In this document: in pieces, positions 1 to 7,546 of the stretch | Numbering within the stretch: position 1 is the first letter of the stretch | How the letters are laid out: every line of letters begins with the position of its first letter | NCBI GenBank assembly: GCA_028699175.1 | Contig: JAQVVC010000022.1 | Location: 1-12,605, forward strand | Source of the DNA: Bacilli bacterium | GTDB lineage: Bacteria > Bacillota_I > Bacilli_A > RF39 > UBA660 | Length of the DNA: 12,605 nt | Reading direction: 5' to 3' | The notes under the pieces: model-generated | What the model saw: the letters and a program-made list of their open reading frames with translations, nothing else | Told to the model about the DNA's origin: nothing | The model's database searches: none | Program-made: the position numbers and the translations under genes

Positions 1-58
1 GGTTTGTTATACTTTTTTATTATAATTTTTACTATCTATTATATAATAAAATATTTTT

Positions 59-89
59 TTGACGTTATAATTATTATAAGTTTTATACT
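59..89 (+). promoter_or_regulatory. Possible upstream promoter of the restriction-modification gene
   Basis: TTGACG at 59-64 is a good -35 element (5 of 6 matches) and TATACT at 84-89 is a good -10 (5 of 6). The 19-base spacer is longer than the preferred 17, so this is the weaker of two candidate promoters for the gene starting at 161. Confidence 0.35.
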
Positions 90-115
90 GACACTATAAA
101 AAAGTGATAATTTAG

Positions 116-124
116 TGATATAAT
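116..124 (+). promoter_or_regulatory. Extended -10 promoter of the MmeI-like gene
   Basis: The sequence TG-A-TATAAT is a perfect extended -10 element (TG at 116-117, TATAAT at 119-124). No convincing -35 lies 17 bases upstream, which is usual for extended -10 promoters. Transcription would begin near 131, giving a leader of about 30 bases with AAGGAGA (147-153) seven bases before the ATG. The heptamer AGTGATA occurs twice here (103-109 and 114-120), the second copy overlapping the -10. Confidence 0.6.
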
Positions 125-160
125 AGAAATATATATTTACTTTTATAAGGAGAGATTAAT

Positions 161-2953
161 ATGACTGATATAGAACAAAAAAAAGCGGCAAAAGAGTTTT
201 CTGAAAGATGGAAAGGCAAGGGCTATGAAAAAGGAGAATCTCAAAAATATTGGATAGATTTATTATCTAATGTTTTAGGAATACCTAATGCCACAGAATT
301 TATTAGATTTGAAGATACAGTCCATATTGACAAAGCAACCGGTTTTATTGATGGATATATCGATAAAACAAAGGTGTTAATAGAACAAAAATCTATAGAA
401 AAAGATTTAAGAAAACCTATAAAGCAATCTGATGGTTCATTATTAAATCCTTTTCAACAGGCTTTAAAATATAGAGCAAATTTGCCATATAATAAACAAC
501 CTAGATGGATTATCACTTGTAATTTTAAATCTATGCTTGTTTATGATATGAATAATCCCAATGGCGAACCAGAAGAAATTTTATTAAAAGATTTACCTAA
601 AGAATATTATAGATTATCATTTATAATTGATTCTAAAAATGAACACTTAAAAAAAGAAGAAGAACTTTCATTTAAAGCTGGAGAATTAGTTGGTAAATTA
701 TATGATGCTTTCTCTAAAGAATATAAAGATATTAATAATGAACAATCACAAAAAGATTTAAATGAATTGTGTGTAAGATTAGTATTTTGTTTATATGCTG
801 AAGATGCAGGATTATTTGGTAGAAAAAATGTATTCCATGATTATTTAGCAAAACATGATGATTTATCTTTAATGAGAGAAAATCTAATCAAATTATTTAA
901 AACTTTAGATACTCCTGAAAAAGAAAGAGATCAATATCAAGATGAAGAATTAAACCAATTTCCATATGTTAATGGTGGATTATTTTCAAGTGAAAGTATT
1001 GAGATCCCAAGGTTTACTGAAGAAATTAAGAATACTTTACTAGCAAGAGCTTCAGATGAATTTAATTGGTCTGAAATATCTCCAACAATATTTGGCGCAG
1101 TATTTGAATCAACATTAAATCCAGAAACTCGTAGAGCAGGGGGAATGCATTATACCTCCATTGAAAATATTCACAAAGTAATAGACCCACTATTTTTAAA
1201 TGAACTAAGAGAAAAATTAAATGAAGCAGAAAGTTATAAAAATGAAAAAACAAGAAATGAAAAATTATTTGAATTTCAAAATTATATTGCTTCATTAAAA
1301 TTTTTAGATCCCGCATGTGGATCAGGTAATTTTTTAACTGAATCTTATTTATCATTAAGAAGATTAGAAAATGAAGCTATTCAAGTTCAACAAGGTAATG
1401 GTGTTATTTCAATTAGTACAAATGATCAAATAAAAGTATCAATTCAACAATTCTATGGAATAGAAATAAATGATTTTGCTGTTAAAGTTGCTAAAACAGC
1501 ACTTTGGATAGCTGAAGCTCAAATGTATGAAGAAACCCAAAAAATAGTTTATAATGGCAGAAGTATTACAGATTTCTTACCACTTGAAATCTATAATAAT
1601 ATAGTTGAAGGCAATGCTTTAAGAATTGATTGGAATGAAGTATTACCAAATACGAAATGTAATTATATAATGGGGAATCCACCATTTGTTGGTTCAAAAT
1701 ATTCAGATGAATTGCAAAAAGAAGACATGGATTATGTTTTTAAAAAATACCAAAACACAAAATATAGAACACTTGATTATGTTTCTTGCTGGTATGTAAT
1801 ATCCAGTGAATATATAAAGAATAGTAATGGAAGATGCGCATTTGTTTCTACCAATAGTATATGTCAGGGAGAACAAACTGAAATTTTATGGAAAATAATG
1901 AATGATAATGATATAAGAATAATATTTGCATACAAAACTTTTAGATGGGATAGTGAAGCATCATTAAAAGCACATGTCCATTGTATTGTTGTTGGCTTTG
2001 ATTCATTAAGTGATAATATAAATAAGTATATATTTGAAAATGGACGTGTTAATATAGCTTATAATATAAATGCGTATTTAGTTGAAGCTGATAATATTTT
2101 TATAAAAAGTAGAAATAGGCCATTAGATAGTAGACTAAAGATGATAGCACCCAATAAGCCATGTGACTATAACAATTTAAAGATTGAAAAAGATGAATAT
2201 AATTTGTTTATAGAAAAATGTCCGCAATCGAAAAAATGGATTAAGAAAATGGTTGGAGCACAAGAATTTATAAATAATAAAGAAAGATATTGCTTATGGT
2301 TAGTTGGATGTGAACCTTCAGAATTAAAAAATATGCAATTGGTTTTACATAGAGTAAATAAATGTAGAGAAGATAGAATTAAGGCAAATACAGCAGAATC
2401 TTTGAGACTAGCTGAAACACCGACCTTGTTTAGAGAACAAATTAATCCTGAAAAATATTTAATAATTCCTTGTGTGTCTTCTGAAAGACGTAAATATATT
2501 CCAATAGGCTTTTTAGATAAAAATACAATACCAGTAATGGGAACGTTAATAATACCTGATGCTGATTTGCTTTATTTTGGATTATTAACTTCAAATGTAC
2601 ATATGGCATGGATGAGAGCTGTAGCTGGAAGACTAGAAATGCGTTATAGATATTCAAAAGATATTGTTTATAATAATTTTCCTTGGCCTAATCCAACAAA
2701 AGAACAAAAAGGAAAAATAGAAAAAACTGCTCAAGCTATTTTAGCTGCTCGTGCATTATATCCAAATAGTTCTTTGGCTGATCTTTATAATGAATTAACA
2801 ATGCCAGTTGAACTAAGAAAGGCTCATCAAGCAAACGATATTGCTGTTATGGAAGCGTATGGATTTGATTGGAAAAACATGACTGAATCTGAATGTGTTG
2901 CTAAACTTATGGAAATGTATCAAGAATTGATGCTGAAAAATAAAAAAGATTAA
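161..2953 (+). CDS. MmeI-like type IIL restriction-modification enzyme (fused endonuclease, adenine methyltransferase and specificity domain)
   Basis: This 930-residue protein matches the length and layout of the MmeI family (MmeI itself is about 919 residues), in which one chain cuts DNA at a fixed distance from its site and methylates adenine on one strand. Visible parts, in order: an N-terminal PD-(D/E)xK nuclease with D64, E75 and K77 in the stretch IDGYIDKTKVLIEQKS; a helical spacer (about 170-320); a methyltransferase with motif X (GGMHYT, 327-332), the SAM-binding motif FLDPACGSGNF (381-391) and catalytic NPPF (506-509); and a target-recognition region ending in GRLEMRYRYS and NNFPWP (about 823-845), a family signature. 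All catalytic motifs look intact, so both activities are expected. The start has AAGGAGA seven bases upstream. The gene stands alone, with its own promoter and terminator and no separate methyltransferase or specificity gene, as expected for this type. Recent acquisition is an inference; no mobile element is visible. Confidence 0.93.
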   Translation: MTDIEQKKAAKEFSERWKGKGYEKGESQKYWIDLLSNVLGIPNATEFIRFEDTVHIDKATGFIDGYIDKTKVLIEQKSIEKDLRKPIKQSDGSLLNPFQQALKYRANLPYNKQPRWIITCNFKSMLVYDMNNPNGEPEEILLKDLPKEYYRLSFIIDSKNEHLKKEEELSFKAGELVGKLYDAFSKEYKDINNEQSQKDLNELCVRLVFCLYAEDAGLFGRKNVFHDYLAKHDDLSLMRENLIKLFKTLDTPEKERDQYQDEELNQFPYVNGGLFSSESIEIPRFTEEIKNTLLARASDEFNWSEISPTIFGAVFESTLNPETRRAGGMHYTSIENIHKVIDPLFLNELREKLNEAESYKNEKTRNEKLFEFQNYIASLKFLDPACGSGNFLTESYLSLRRLENEAIQVQQGNGVISISTNDQIKVSIQQFYGIEINDFAVKVAKTALWIAEAQMYEETQKIVYNGRSITDFLPLEIYNNIVEGNALRIDWNEVLPNTKCNYIMGNPPFVGSKYSDELQKEDMDYVFKKYQNTKYRTLDYVSCWYVISSEYIKNSNGRCAFVSTNSICQGEQTEILWKIMNDNDIRIIFAYKTFRWDSEASLKAHVHCIVVGFDSLSDNINKYIFENGRVNIAYNINAYLVEADNIFIKSRNRPLDSRLKMIAPNKPCDYNNLKIEKDEYNLFIEKCPQSKKWIKKMVGAQEFINNKERYCLWLVGCEPSELKNMQLVLHRVNKCREDRIKANTAESLRLAETPTLFREQINPEKYLIIPCVSSERRKYIPIGFLDKNTIPVMGTLIIPDADLLYFGLLTSNVHMAWMRAVAGRLEMRYRYSKDIVYNNFPWPNPTKEQKGKIEKTAQAILAARALYPNSSLADLYNELTMPVELRKAHQANDIAVMEAYGFDWKNMTESECVAKLMEMYQELMLKNKKD

Positions 2954-2976
2954 GATCGAAAATCTTAATCTTTTTT
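2942..2976 (+). terminator. Terminator after the restriction-modification gene
   Basis: A perfect 15-bp stem (2942-2956 with 2962-2976) closes a 5-base CGAAA loop. The outer six pairs are A:T, so the 3' arm ends in six Ts; the complementary strand also ends in a T-run, so it could work in both directions. The stem includes the TAA stop codon (2951-2953). Confidence 0.85.
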
Positions 2977-3066
2977 ATAAACAATAATGATTGTTAAATT
3001 ACTAATTATATACAAAACTTTCACAATTGGAATGGTAATTAAAGTCTTTTTTAATTAAAATAAAAT

Positions 3067-3093
3067 GAGCACACAGTGTAACACTGTGTGCTC
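3067..3093 (-). terminator. Strong hairpin downstream of the polymerase gene, probable terminator
   Basis: A perfect 12-bp inverted repeat, GAGCACACAGTG (3067-3078) and CACTGTGTGCTC (3082-3093), encloses only TAA. It is much richer in GC than its surroundings. Read on the minus strand it is the second hairpin after the polymerase gene and is followed by ATTTTATTTTAATT, a weak U-rich tail. Termination is the likeliest role; a protein-binding palindrome is possible. Confidence 0.55.
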
Positions 3094-3097
3094 AGAT

Positions 3098-3126
3098 GAG
3101 ATAGCAAACTAACTGTTTGTTATCTC
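3098..3126 (-). terminator. Second hairpin downstream of the polymerase gene
   Basis: GAGATAGCAAAC (3098-3109) pairs with GTTTGTTATCTC (3115-3126) around a five-base TAACT loop: twelve pairs, one of them G:U on the plus strand. It lies four bases from the neighbouring 12-bp hairpin. Neither strand has a clean T-run directly after it, so it may stabilise the 3' end of the polymerase mRNA rather than terminate by itself. Confidence 0.4.
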
Positions 3127-3163
3127 TTTAATATTATAGTTTATTTTTAAAAAAATATACCTA

Positions 3164-4411
3164 TTAAAAACCGTTTTTTATATTTCTTGATATTATTGTT
3201 GAATCACTAAGTAAACTAGAGGCTTTTAGAATACTATTAGGACCATATTTTTCTTTAATAAAATCAATTGCTTGATTAGCTTTATTAACTGTAGTTATTT
3301 CTTCATAAGTTTCAAATAAACTAAGTTGCTGACCAATATCATCTATTAAGCCACCTAAATGAATAGTTATTTGTCTTATCGGTAAATTGTCATAATATTT
3401 ATCAAAAATATTCATACATACTAAATAAATATCTTTTGAATCTTTAGTTAATTTATCTAATTTCACTCTTTTAGAAAAACCACCACCGATATTTTTAGAA
3501 TATCTTATTGATAAACAAACCGATGAGGTTCTTTTCTTAGTATCTCTTAATTTTTTAGTTAGTAAATCAATTGTTTCTCTAATAATTAAAGTTATATTTT
3601 TAGCATTATAATCTTTAAATAAAACTTGACCATGACTGATAGATTTATTTTTAGGTTCCTTATTTAAATCACTTACAGTAGTTAAATCAATACCATTAGC
3701 ATGATTCCATAATTCAAGACCTAAAACACCGTATTTTTCTTTTAAAATATTTTTATTAAAACAAGCTAAATCTTTAATAGAAAAGATACCTAAAGAATTT
3801 AAATTTTTTTCCATTCGAAAACCAATTCCCCACATTTTAGATAAAGGTTCTATATTCCATAATTTAGTTTTAATATCTTTAAAAGACCATAAAGCAATAT
3901 TATCTTTATTATTTTTAGCATCTAAATCCATTGCTACTTTAGCTAATATTATATTTGGGCCTATTCCTGCAGTAGCAACTAATCCTGTTTTTTCTTTTAC
4001 TCTTTCCAAAAGAAATATTGCTAGTTCATAAGGCGTTTTTTTATATAAAGATAAATAATTAGTAACATCTAAAAATACTTCATCAATTGAATAGATGTGC
4101 ATATCTTCACTAGATATATATTCTTCATATACTTTTATTACTTCATTACTTTTCTTTTGATATAAACCCATTCTTGGGGGAACTTTAAGATATTTAATAT
4201 TTTTAGGTAAATCATAAATTCTAGTTCTGCCGCCTATTCCAAACTTTTTTAAATAAGGAGTTACTGCTAAAGTCATCGCACCTTTATTATTAGAGCATAC
4301 TACTAAAGGAGTAGTGAACATATCTAATTTTCTTTCAATGCACTCACAAGCAGCAAAAAAGCTTTTTAAATCAATAGCTATAATACTTCTTTTAACATTT
4401 ATATTTTCCAT
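3164..4411 (-). CDS. Y-family translesion DNA polymerase, UvrX/YqjW type
   Basis: This 415-residue protein belongs to the UmuC/DinB family of error-prone polymerases that copy past damaged bases, and is closest in layout to the UvrX/YqjW branch of Bacillus. The first metal ligand is D14 in AIDLKSFFA, with F19 at the usual steric-gate position. The second pair is D110 and E111 in SIDEVFLD. A helix-hairpin-helix lies near 191-215 (MWGIGFRMEKNLNSLGI), then the little-finger domain. QLSLF at 362-366 is an exact match to the beta sliding-clamp binding consensus, so it should be recruited to the replication clamp. No UmuD-like gene is nearby. The ATG is preceded by AGGTGA (4416-4421). The gene is divergent from priA, and its promoter contains a LexA-like box, so SOS induction is expected. 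uvrX is the nearest named homologue, but other branches of the family are possible. Confidence 0.92.
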   Translation of the reverse strand: MENINVKRSIIAIDLKSFFAACECIERKLDMFTTPLVVCSNNKGAMTLAVTPYLKKFGIGGRTRIYDLPKNIKYLKVPPRMGLYQKKSNEVIKVYEEYISSEDMHIYSIDEVFLDVTNYLSLYKKTPYELAIFLLERVKEKTGLVATAGIGPNIILAKVAMDLDAKNNKDNIALWSFKDIKTKLWNIEPLSKMWGIGFRMEKNLNSLGIFSIKDLACFNKNILKEKYGVLGLELWNHANGIDLTTVSDLNKEPKNKSISHGQVLFKDYNAKNITLIIRETIDLLTKKLRDTKKRTSSVCLSIRYSKNIGGGFSKRVKLDKLTKDSKDIYLVCMNIFDKYYDNLPIRQITIHLGGLIDDIGQQLSLFETYEEITTVNKANQAIDFIKEKYGPNSILKASSLLSDSTIISRNIKNGF

Positions 4412-4427
4412 ATTTTCACCTGCTTAA

Positions 4428-4456
4428 ATTATAGAACATTTGTACTATAATTTCAA
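4428..4456 (-). promoter_or_regulatory. Sigma-A promoter of the polymerase gene
   Basis: On the minus strand, TTGAAA (4456-4451) and a perfect TATAAT (4433-4428) are separated by exactly 17 bases. This is a textbook vegetative promoter just upstream of the AGGTGA ribosome binding site. The spacer contains the LexA-like palindrome, the usual arrangement at repressed SOS genes. Confidence 0.8.
4433..4446 (-). promoter_or_regulatory. LexA/DinR-type SOS operator
   Basis: The minus strand reads AGTACAAATGTTCT. Against the Bacillus SOS box CGAACRNRYGTTYC it matches at 11 of 14 positions, with an intact GTTC half-site and one core mismatch (GTAC for GAAC) in the other. It fills most of the promoter spacer and touches the -10, so a bound repressor would block the polymerase promoter. 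Repression is inferred from position and family; no lexA gene is in the window. Confidence 0.65.
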
Positions 4457-4477
4457 CTGGTAAATATTGCTTAATTT

Positions 4478-4486
4478 TGATATAAT
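4478..4486 (+). promoter_or_regulatory. Extended -10 promoter of priA
   Basis: TG-A-TATAAT (TG at 4478-4479, TATAAT at 4481-4486) is a perfect extended -10 with no good -35. Transcription would begin near 4493, just before the AAGGAGG (4498-4504) that lies seven bases from the priA ATG, so the leader would be very short. It is back to back with the SOS promoter, about 30 bases from the LexA-like box. Confidence 0.6.
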
Positions 4487-4511
4487 TTTTATAAGTTAAG
4501 GAGGTATTTAT

Positions 4512-6683
4512 ATGTATGCTGAAGTATTAGTAGAATATGGAGTTAAATCACTTGATAAAACCTTTACATATATAATACCTGATACTTTAAAAGATAAATT
4601 AAAAGTTGGAATGAAAGTAATTGTTCCTTTTGGTAATCAAAAAATTAATGGCTTTGTTATTAATATTAAAGATGAAGAAAGTTATAACCAATTAAAAGAA
4701 ATAATAAAAATAAGTAATGAAGATTTAGTTTTAAATGAAGAATTATTAGAATTAGGTTTGTACTTAAAAGAAAAAACTTTATGTACTTTAATAACAGCTT
4801 ACAATACAATGTTTCCAAGTAGTTTAAAAATAAAGACGGTTAACACCAATTATAATTTATACAATGTTTATATTAATTTAAAAGATGAAAAAAAAGCTAG
4901 AGAATTTATTTTAAATAATCAAAGAAGTGTTAAAAAGGTTGAACTTATTAATAGATTATTAAATAATGAGCGAATATTAAAAAAAGAATATAATACTTAT
5001 ATAATAAATGAATTATTAGCAAGAGATATTATTTCTTTAAAATATGAAACGAAATATCGATTAAATAGAGAAAAGATAAAAGAAACAAAAATTAAATTAA
5101 CTAAAGAACAAGAAACTGCTATTAGTAGTGTGAATTTAAATAATAATGGTATTTATTTAATTCATGGGGTGACGGGATCAGGCAAAACTGAAGTATATAT
5201 GAATTTAATTGAAAAGATTATTAAGATGGGTAAAACAGCTATTATGCTTGTTCCTGAAATAAGTTTAACGACTCAAATAGTAAATCGTTTTTATAACCGA
5301 TTTGGTTTTAATGTAGCTATTTTTCATAGCGGTTTATCTGATGGTGAAAGACATGATGAATATAAAAAAATAATTAATGGGGAAATTAAAATTGTCGTAG
5401 GAACAAGAAGTGCTATATTTACCCCTCTTAAAAATATTGGAATTATTATTATTGATGAAGAACATAGTACTAATTATAAACAAGAAAATAATCCTAGATA
5501 TAACGCTATTGATATCGCCTTAAAAAGAAGTGAGTATTATAATGCTCCTTTAGTTCTAGGAAGTGCTACGCCATCTTTAGAAGCTTATGCTAGGGGCTTA
5601 AAAGGAAATTATAAACTTATAACGATGAAAAATAGAATTGGATTATCTAAAATACCTAAAATTAATATTGTTGATATGAGTTTAGAGGCTAAAAAAAGAA
5701 ATATGATAATTAGTGAAGCTCTTGATAAAAAAATTAAAGAAAGATTAAAAAACAAAGAGCAAATAATGATATTTTTAAATCGAAGAGGATTTAATACGAT
5801 AGTTAATTGTGTTAATTGTAGTTATACTTTTAAATGTCCCAATTGTGAAATAAGTTTAACTTATCATAAGTCATCTAATAATTTAAGATGTCATTATTGT
5901 GGCTATACAATCTTTAAACCGGAAGTTTGTCCTAGTTGTAAGGAAAAAGCTTTGACTTCATATGGCTTAGGAACCGAAAAATTAGAAGAAACAATTAAAG
6001 AAAAATATCCCGAAGCTAAAATTATCAGAATGGATGCTGATACAACAACTAAAAAAGGATCACATGAAAATATTATTAAAAAAATCGAAAATGAAGAAGT
6101 AGATATTTTAATAGGTACTCAAATGATATCTAAAGGATTAGATTTTCCTAAAGTAACTTTAGTAGGAGTAATTAATGCTGATGAATCTTTAAATATACCT
6201 GATTTTAGAAGTGGAGAATATACTTTTAGTTTACTTAATCAAGTTTCAGGGAGGGCTGGAAGAAGTGATTTAGAAGGGGAAGTTATTATTCAAACCTTTA
6301 ATCCTGATAATCAAATTATCAACTTTGTAGAAGAAAGTAATTATTTAAATTTATTTAAATATGAAATGAATATTAGAAAGTTATTAAAATATCCCCCTTA
6401 TTATTACTTAACTATTTTAAAAGTAGCATCTAAAGATTATAATAAAGCATCAACAGATGCAAATAAAATAGCCCATTATTTAAATAAAAATTTGACTAAT
6501 ACTATTATATTAGGACCAACTACGGCAGGAATGTTTAAAATAAATAATATTTATCGTTTTCAAATAATTTTAAAATATAAGAATTTTGATTATATAAAAG
6601 AAGCATTAAAATATTTAGATAGTATGTATATTACTGATAAAAATGTTTCTATTGAAATAGATGTTAACCCAGTTAGAATATAA
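4512..6683 (+). CDS. priA: Primosomal protein N' (PriA), replication-restart helicase
   Basis: PriA recognises stalled or collapsed forks and loads the primosome and replicative helicase so that replication can restart. At 723 residues this copy is within the family's usual size. An N-terminal DNA-binding domain (about 1-190) comes first. The helicase core has Walker A GVTGSGKT (219-226), DEEH (315-318) and GSATP (350-354), followed by GTQMISKGLDF and QVSGRAGR (577-584). Inserted in the second helicase lobe are eight cysteines, C433, C436, C442, C445, C460, C463, C473 and C476, which bind two zinc ions. The C-terminus ends in the family's IDVNP motif (716-720). All key residues are present. 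AAGGAGG stands seven bases before the ATG. Thymidylate kinase follows after 50 bases with no terminator, so the two probably share transcripts. The frequent Bacillus neighbours of priA (def, fmt) are absent. Confidence 0.97.
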   Translation: MYAEVLVEYGVKSLDKTFTYIIPDTLKDKLKVGMKVIVPFGNQKINGFVINIKDEESYNQLKEIIKISNEDLVLNEELLELGLYLKEKTLCTLITAYNTMFPSSLKIKTVNTNYNLYNVYINLKDEKKAREFILNNQRSVKKVELINRLLNNERILKKEYNTYIINELLARDIISLKYETKYRLNREKIKETKIKLTKEQETAISSVNLNNNGIYLIHGVTGSGKTEVYMNLIEKIIKMGKTAIMLVPEISLTTQIVNRFYNRFGFNVAIFHSGLSDGERHDEYKKIINGEIKIVVGTRSAIFTPLKNIGIIIIDEEHSTNYKQENNPRYNAIDIALKRSEYYNAPLVLGSATPSLEAYARGLKGNYKLITMKNRIGLSKIPKINIVDMSLEAKKRNMIISEALDKKIKERLKNKEQIMIFLNRRGFNTIVNCVNCSYTFKCPNCEISLTYHKSSNNLRCHYCGYTIFKPEVCPSCKEKALTSYGLGTEKLEETIKEKYPEAKIIRMDADTTTKKGSHENIIKKIENEEVDILIGTQMISKGLDFPKVTLVGVINADESLNIPDFRSGEYTFSLLNQVSGRAGRSDLEGEVIIQTFNPDNQIINFVEESNYLNLFKYEMNIRKLLKYPPYYYLTILKVASKDYNKASTDANKIAHYLNKNLTNTIILGPTTAGMFKINNIYRFQIILKYKNFDYIKEALKYLDSMYITDKNVSIEIDVNPVRI

Positions 6684-6712
6684 TTGCACAAAAAATAAAT
6701 ATATTATATTAT
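6684..6712 (+). promoter_or_regulatory. Possible internal promoter of the thymidylate kinase gene
   Basis: TTGCAC (6684-6689) and TATTAT (6707-6712) are 17 bases apart in the gap after priA. The -10 is good (5 of 6) but the -35 matches at only three positions. In sequence this AT-rich such a pair can arise by chance, so transcription from priA may be enough. Confidence 0.35.
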
Positions 6713-6733
6713 TAAATAGAAGTAGGAGGATAT

Positions 6734-7411
6734 ATGCAAGGCAAAATTATCGTAATTGAAGGAACGGATTGTTCGGGAAAAGAAACTCAAGCGCGGCTTT
6801 TAGTAGATAAATTAAATAAAGAAGGTAAAAAAATAGTATTTATGTCCTTCCCAATGTATGATACACCAACTGGCGAAATAATAGCTGCTAATATTTTAGG
6901 GAAATCTGATTATGGAAAATGTACTTTTCCAGAAGGAACAACTAATATACCACCTAAAGTAGCTGCTTTATATTATGCAGCTGATCGACTATATAATGTA
7001 AACTTAATTAGAGAATATTTAGATCAAGGTTATATTATCATTATGGATCGTTATGTTGAATCTAATATGGGACATCAAGGAGCTAAATTCGATAATGAAA
7101 ATGATAAAATAGAAATGTTGTTATGGCTTGAACATTTAGAATTTCAAATGTTGGATTTACCTAAACCTGATAAAGTCATCTTTTTATATTTACCGTATAA
7201 ATATGGCAAAGAATTAAGATGTAAAAGAAAAGAAAAAGATGGAGCAGAGCGTGATTCAAACCATTTAATTAATGCTGAAAAAACTTACTTTTTAATGGCA
7301 GAAAGATATAAATTTAATACCATAAATTGTGTAGCTAATAAAAAGATAAGACCAATTGAAGATATAAATAATGAATTATATGATATTGTAAGTGATTATA
7401 TTGCAAAATAA
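6734..7411 (+). CDS. tmk: Thymidylate kinase (dTMP kinase)
   Basis: This enzyme phosphorylates dTMP to dTDP with ATP, an essential step towards dTTP. The 225-residue protein has the P-loop GTDCSGK (10-16), the FPMYD segment (39-43) that helps bind the nucleotide, and the dTMP kinase signature DRYVESNMGHQGAKF beginning at D105-R106-Y107. A basic lid region follows (about 161-185, with NHLINAEKTY). It is slightly longer than the common type (205-215). The residue after the P-loop lysine is Glu (GKET) where most enzymes have Thr or Ser; I recall similar variants in clostridial homologues, so it is probably a subgroup trait and not a defect. AGGAGG (6724-6729) lies only four bases from the ATG, a short spacing, but the reading frame start fits the family. 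The gene follows priA in the same direction, so nucleotide supply and fork restart are co-located. Confidence 0.9.
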   Translation: MQGKIIVIEGTDCSGKETQARLLVDKLNKEGKKIVFMSFPMYDTPTGEIIAANILGKSDYGKCTFPEGTTNIPPKVAALYYAADRLYNVNLIREYLDQGYIIIMDRYVESNMGHQGAKFDNENDKIEMLLWLEHLEFQMLDLPKPDKVIFLYLPYKYGKELRCKRKEKDGAERDSNHLINAEKTYFLMAERYKFNTINCVANKKIRPIEDINNELYDIVSDYIAK

Positions 7412-7446
7412 GTGTAAAACTTATATTTGTATATATCACTTTTTTA
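7391..7446 (+). terminator. Imperfect hairpin terminator after tmk
   Basis: The last codons of tmk and the bases after them (7391-7413) pair imperfectly with 7419-7440 around a GTAAA loop. The best parts are the inner ATAAGT/ACTTAT and the outer AGTGAT/ATCACT. Six Ts follow at 7440-7445. The stem is AT-rich and has mismatches, so termination may be leaky. Confidence 0.55.
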
Positions 7447-7456
7447 TTAATTTTTG

Positions 7457-7462
7457 TATAAT
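7457..7462 (+). promoter_or_regulatory. Possible -10 element for cse60 and murJ
   Basis: A perfect TATAAT sits just beyond the tmk terminator and about 85 bases before cse60. No good -35 lies 16-18 bases upstream and there is no correctly spaced TG extension. Position favours a real promoter; base content allows chance. I saw no clear sigma-E type site, the control known for Bacillus cse60. Confidence 0.35.
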
Positions 7463-7522
7463 TGAGATACGAGTGAGATTTCTAATTTTATACTCGACAT
7501 TTTTTTAAATTTGAAAATGTTA

Positions 7523-7539
7523 TCCTTTTATTAAAAGGA
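7523..7539 (+). promoter_or_regulatory. Hairpin that can mask the cse60 ribosome binding site
   Basis: TCCTTTT (7523-7529) and AAAAGGA (7533-7539) form a perfect 7-bp stem with a three-base loop. The 3' arm covers most of the AAGGAGG Shine-Dalgarno sequence (7535-7541), five bases from the ATG. If it folds, it would lower translation of cse60 and perhaps of the coupled murJ. The function is inferred. Confidence 0.5.
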
Positions 7540-7546
7540 GGGTAAT

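Noticed and set aside
1062..1355. Antisense open frame of 97 codons inside the restriction enzyme gene
   Set aside because: It lies wholly within a well-supported gene, has no good ribosome binding site, and its Leu/Phe/Ile-rich product is what AT-rich coding sequence gives on the opposite strand.
2442..2657. Antisense open frame of 71 codons near the end of the restriction enzyme gene
   Set aside because: It is a shadow of the conserved recognition domain, with no family resemblance.
1..2976. Mobile element or attachment sites around the restriction enzyme gene
   Set aside because: No integrase, transposase, tRNA end or flanking direct repeat is visible within the window, so transfer cannot be shown here.
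7470..7496. Inverted repeat CGAGT/ACTCG in the cse60 leader, considered as an operator or riboswitch stem
   Set aside because: Only five pairs around a 17-base AT-rich loop, with no recognisable riboswitch core.
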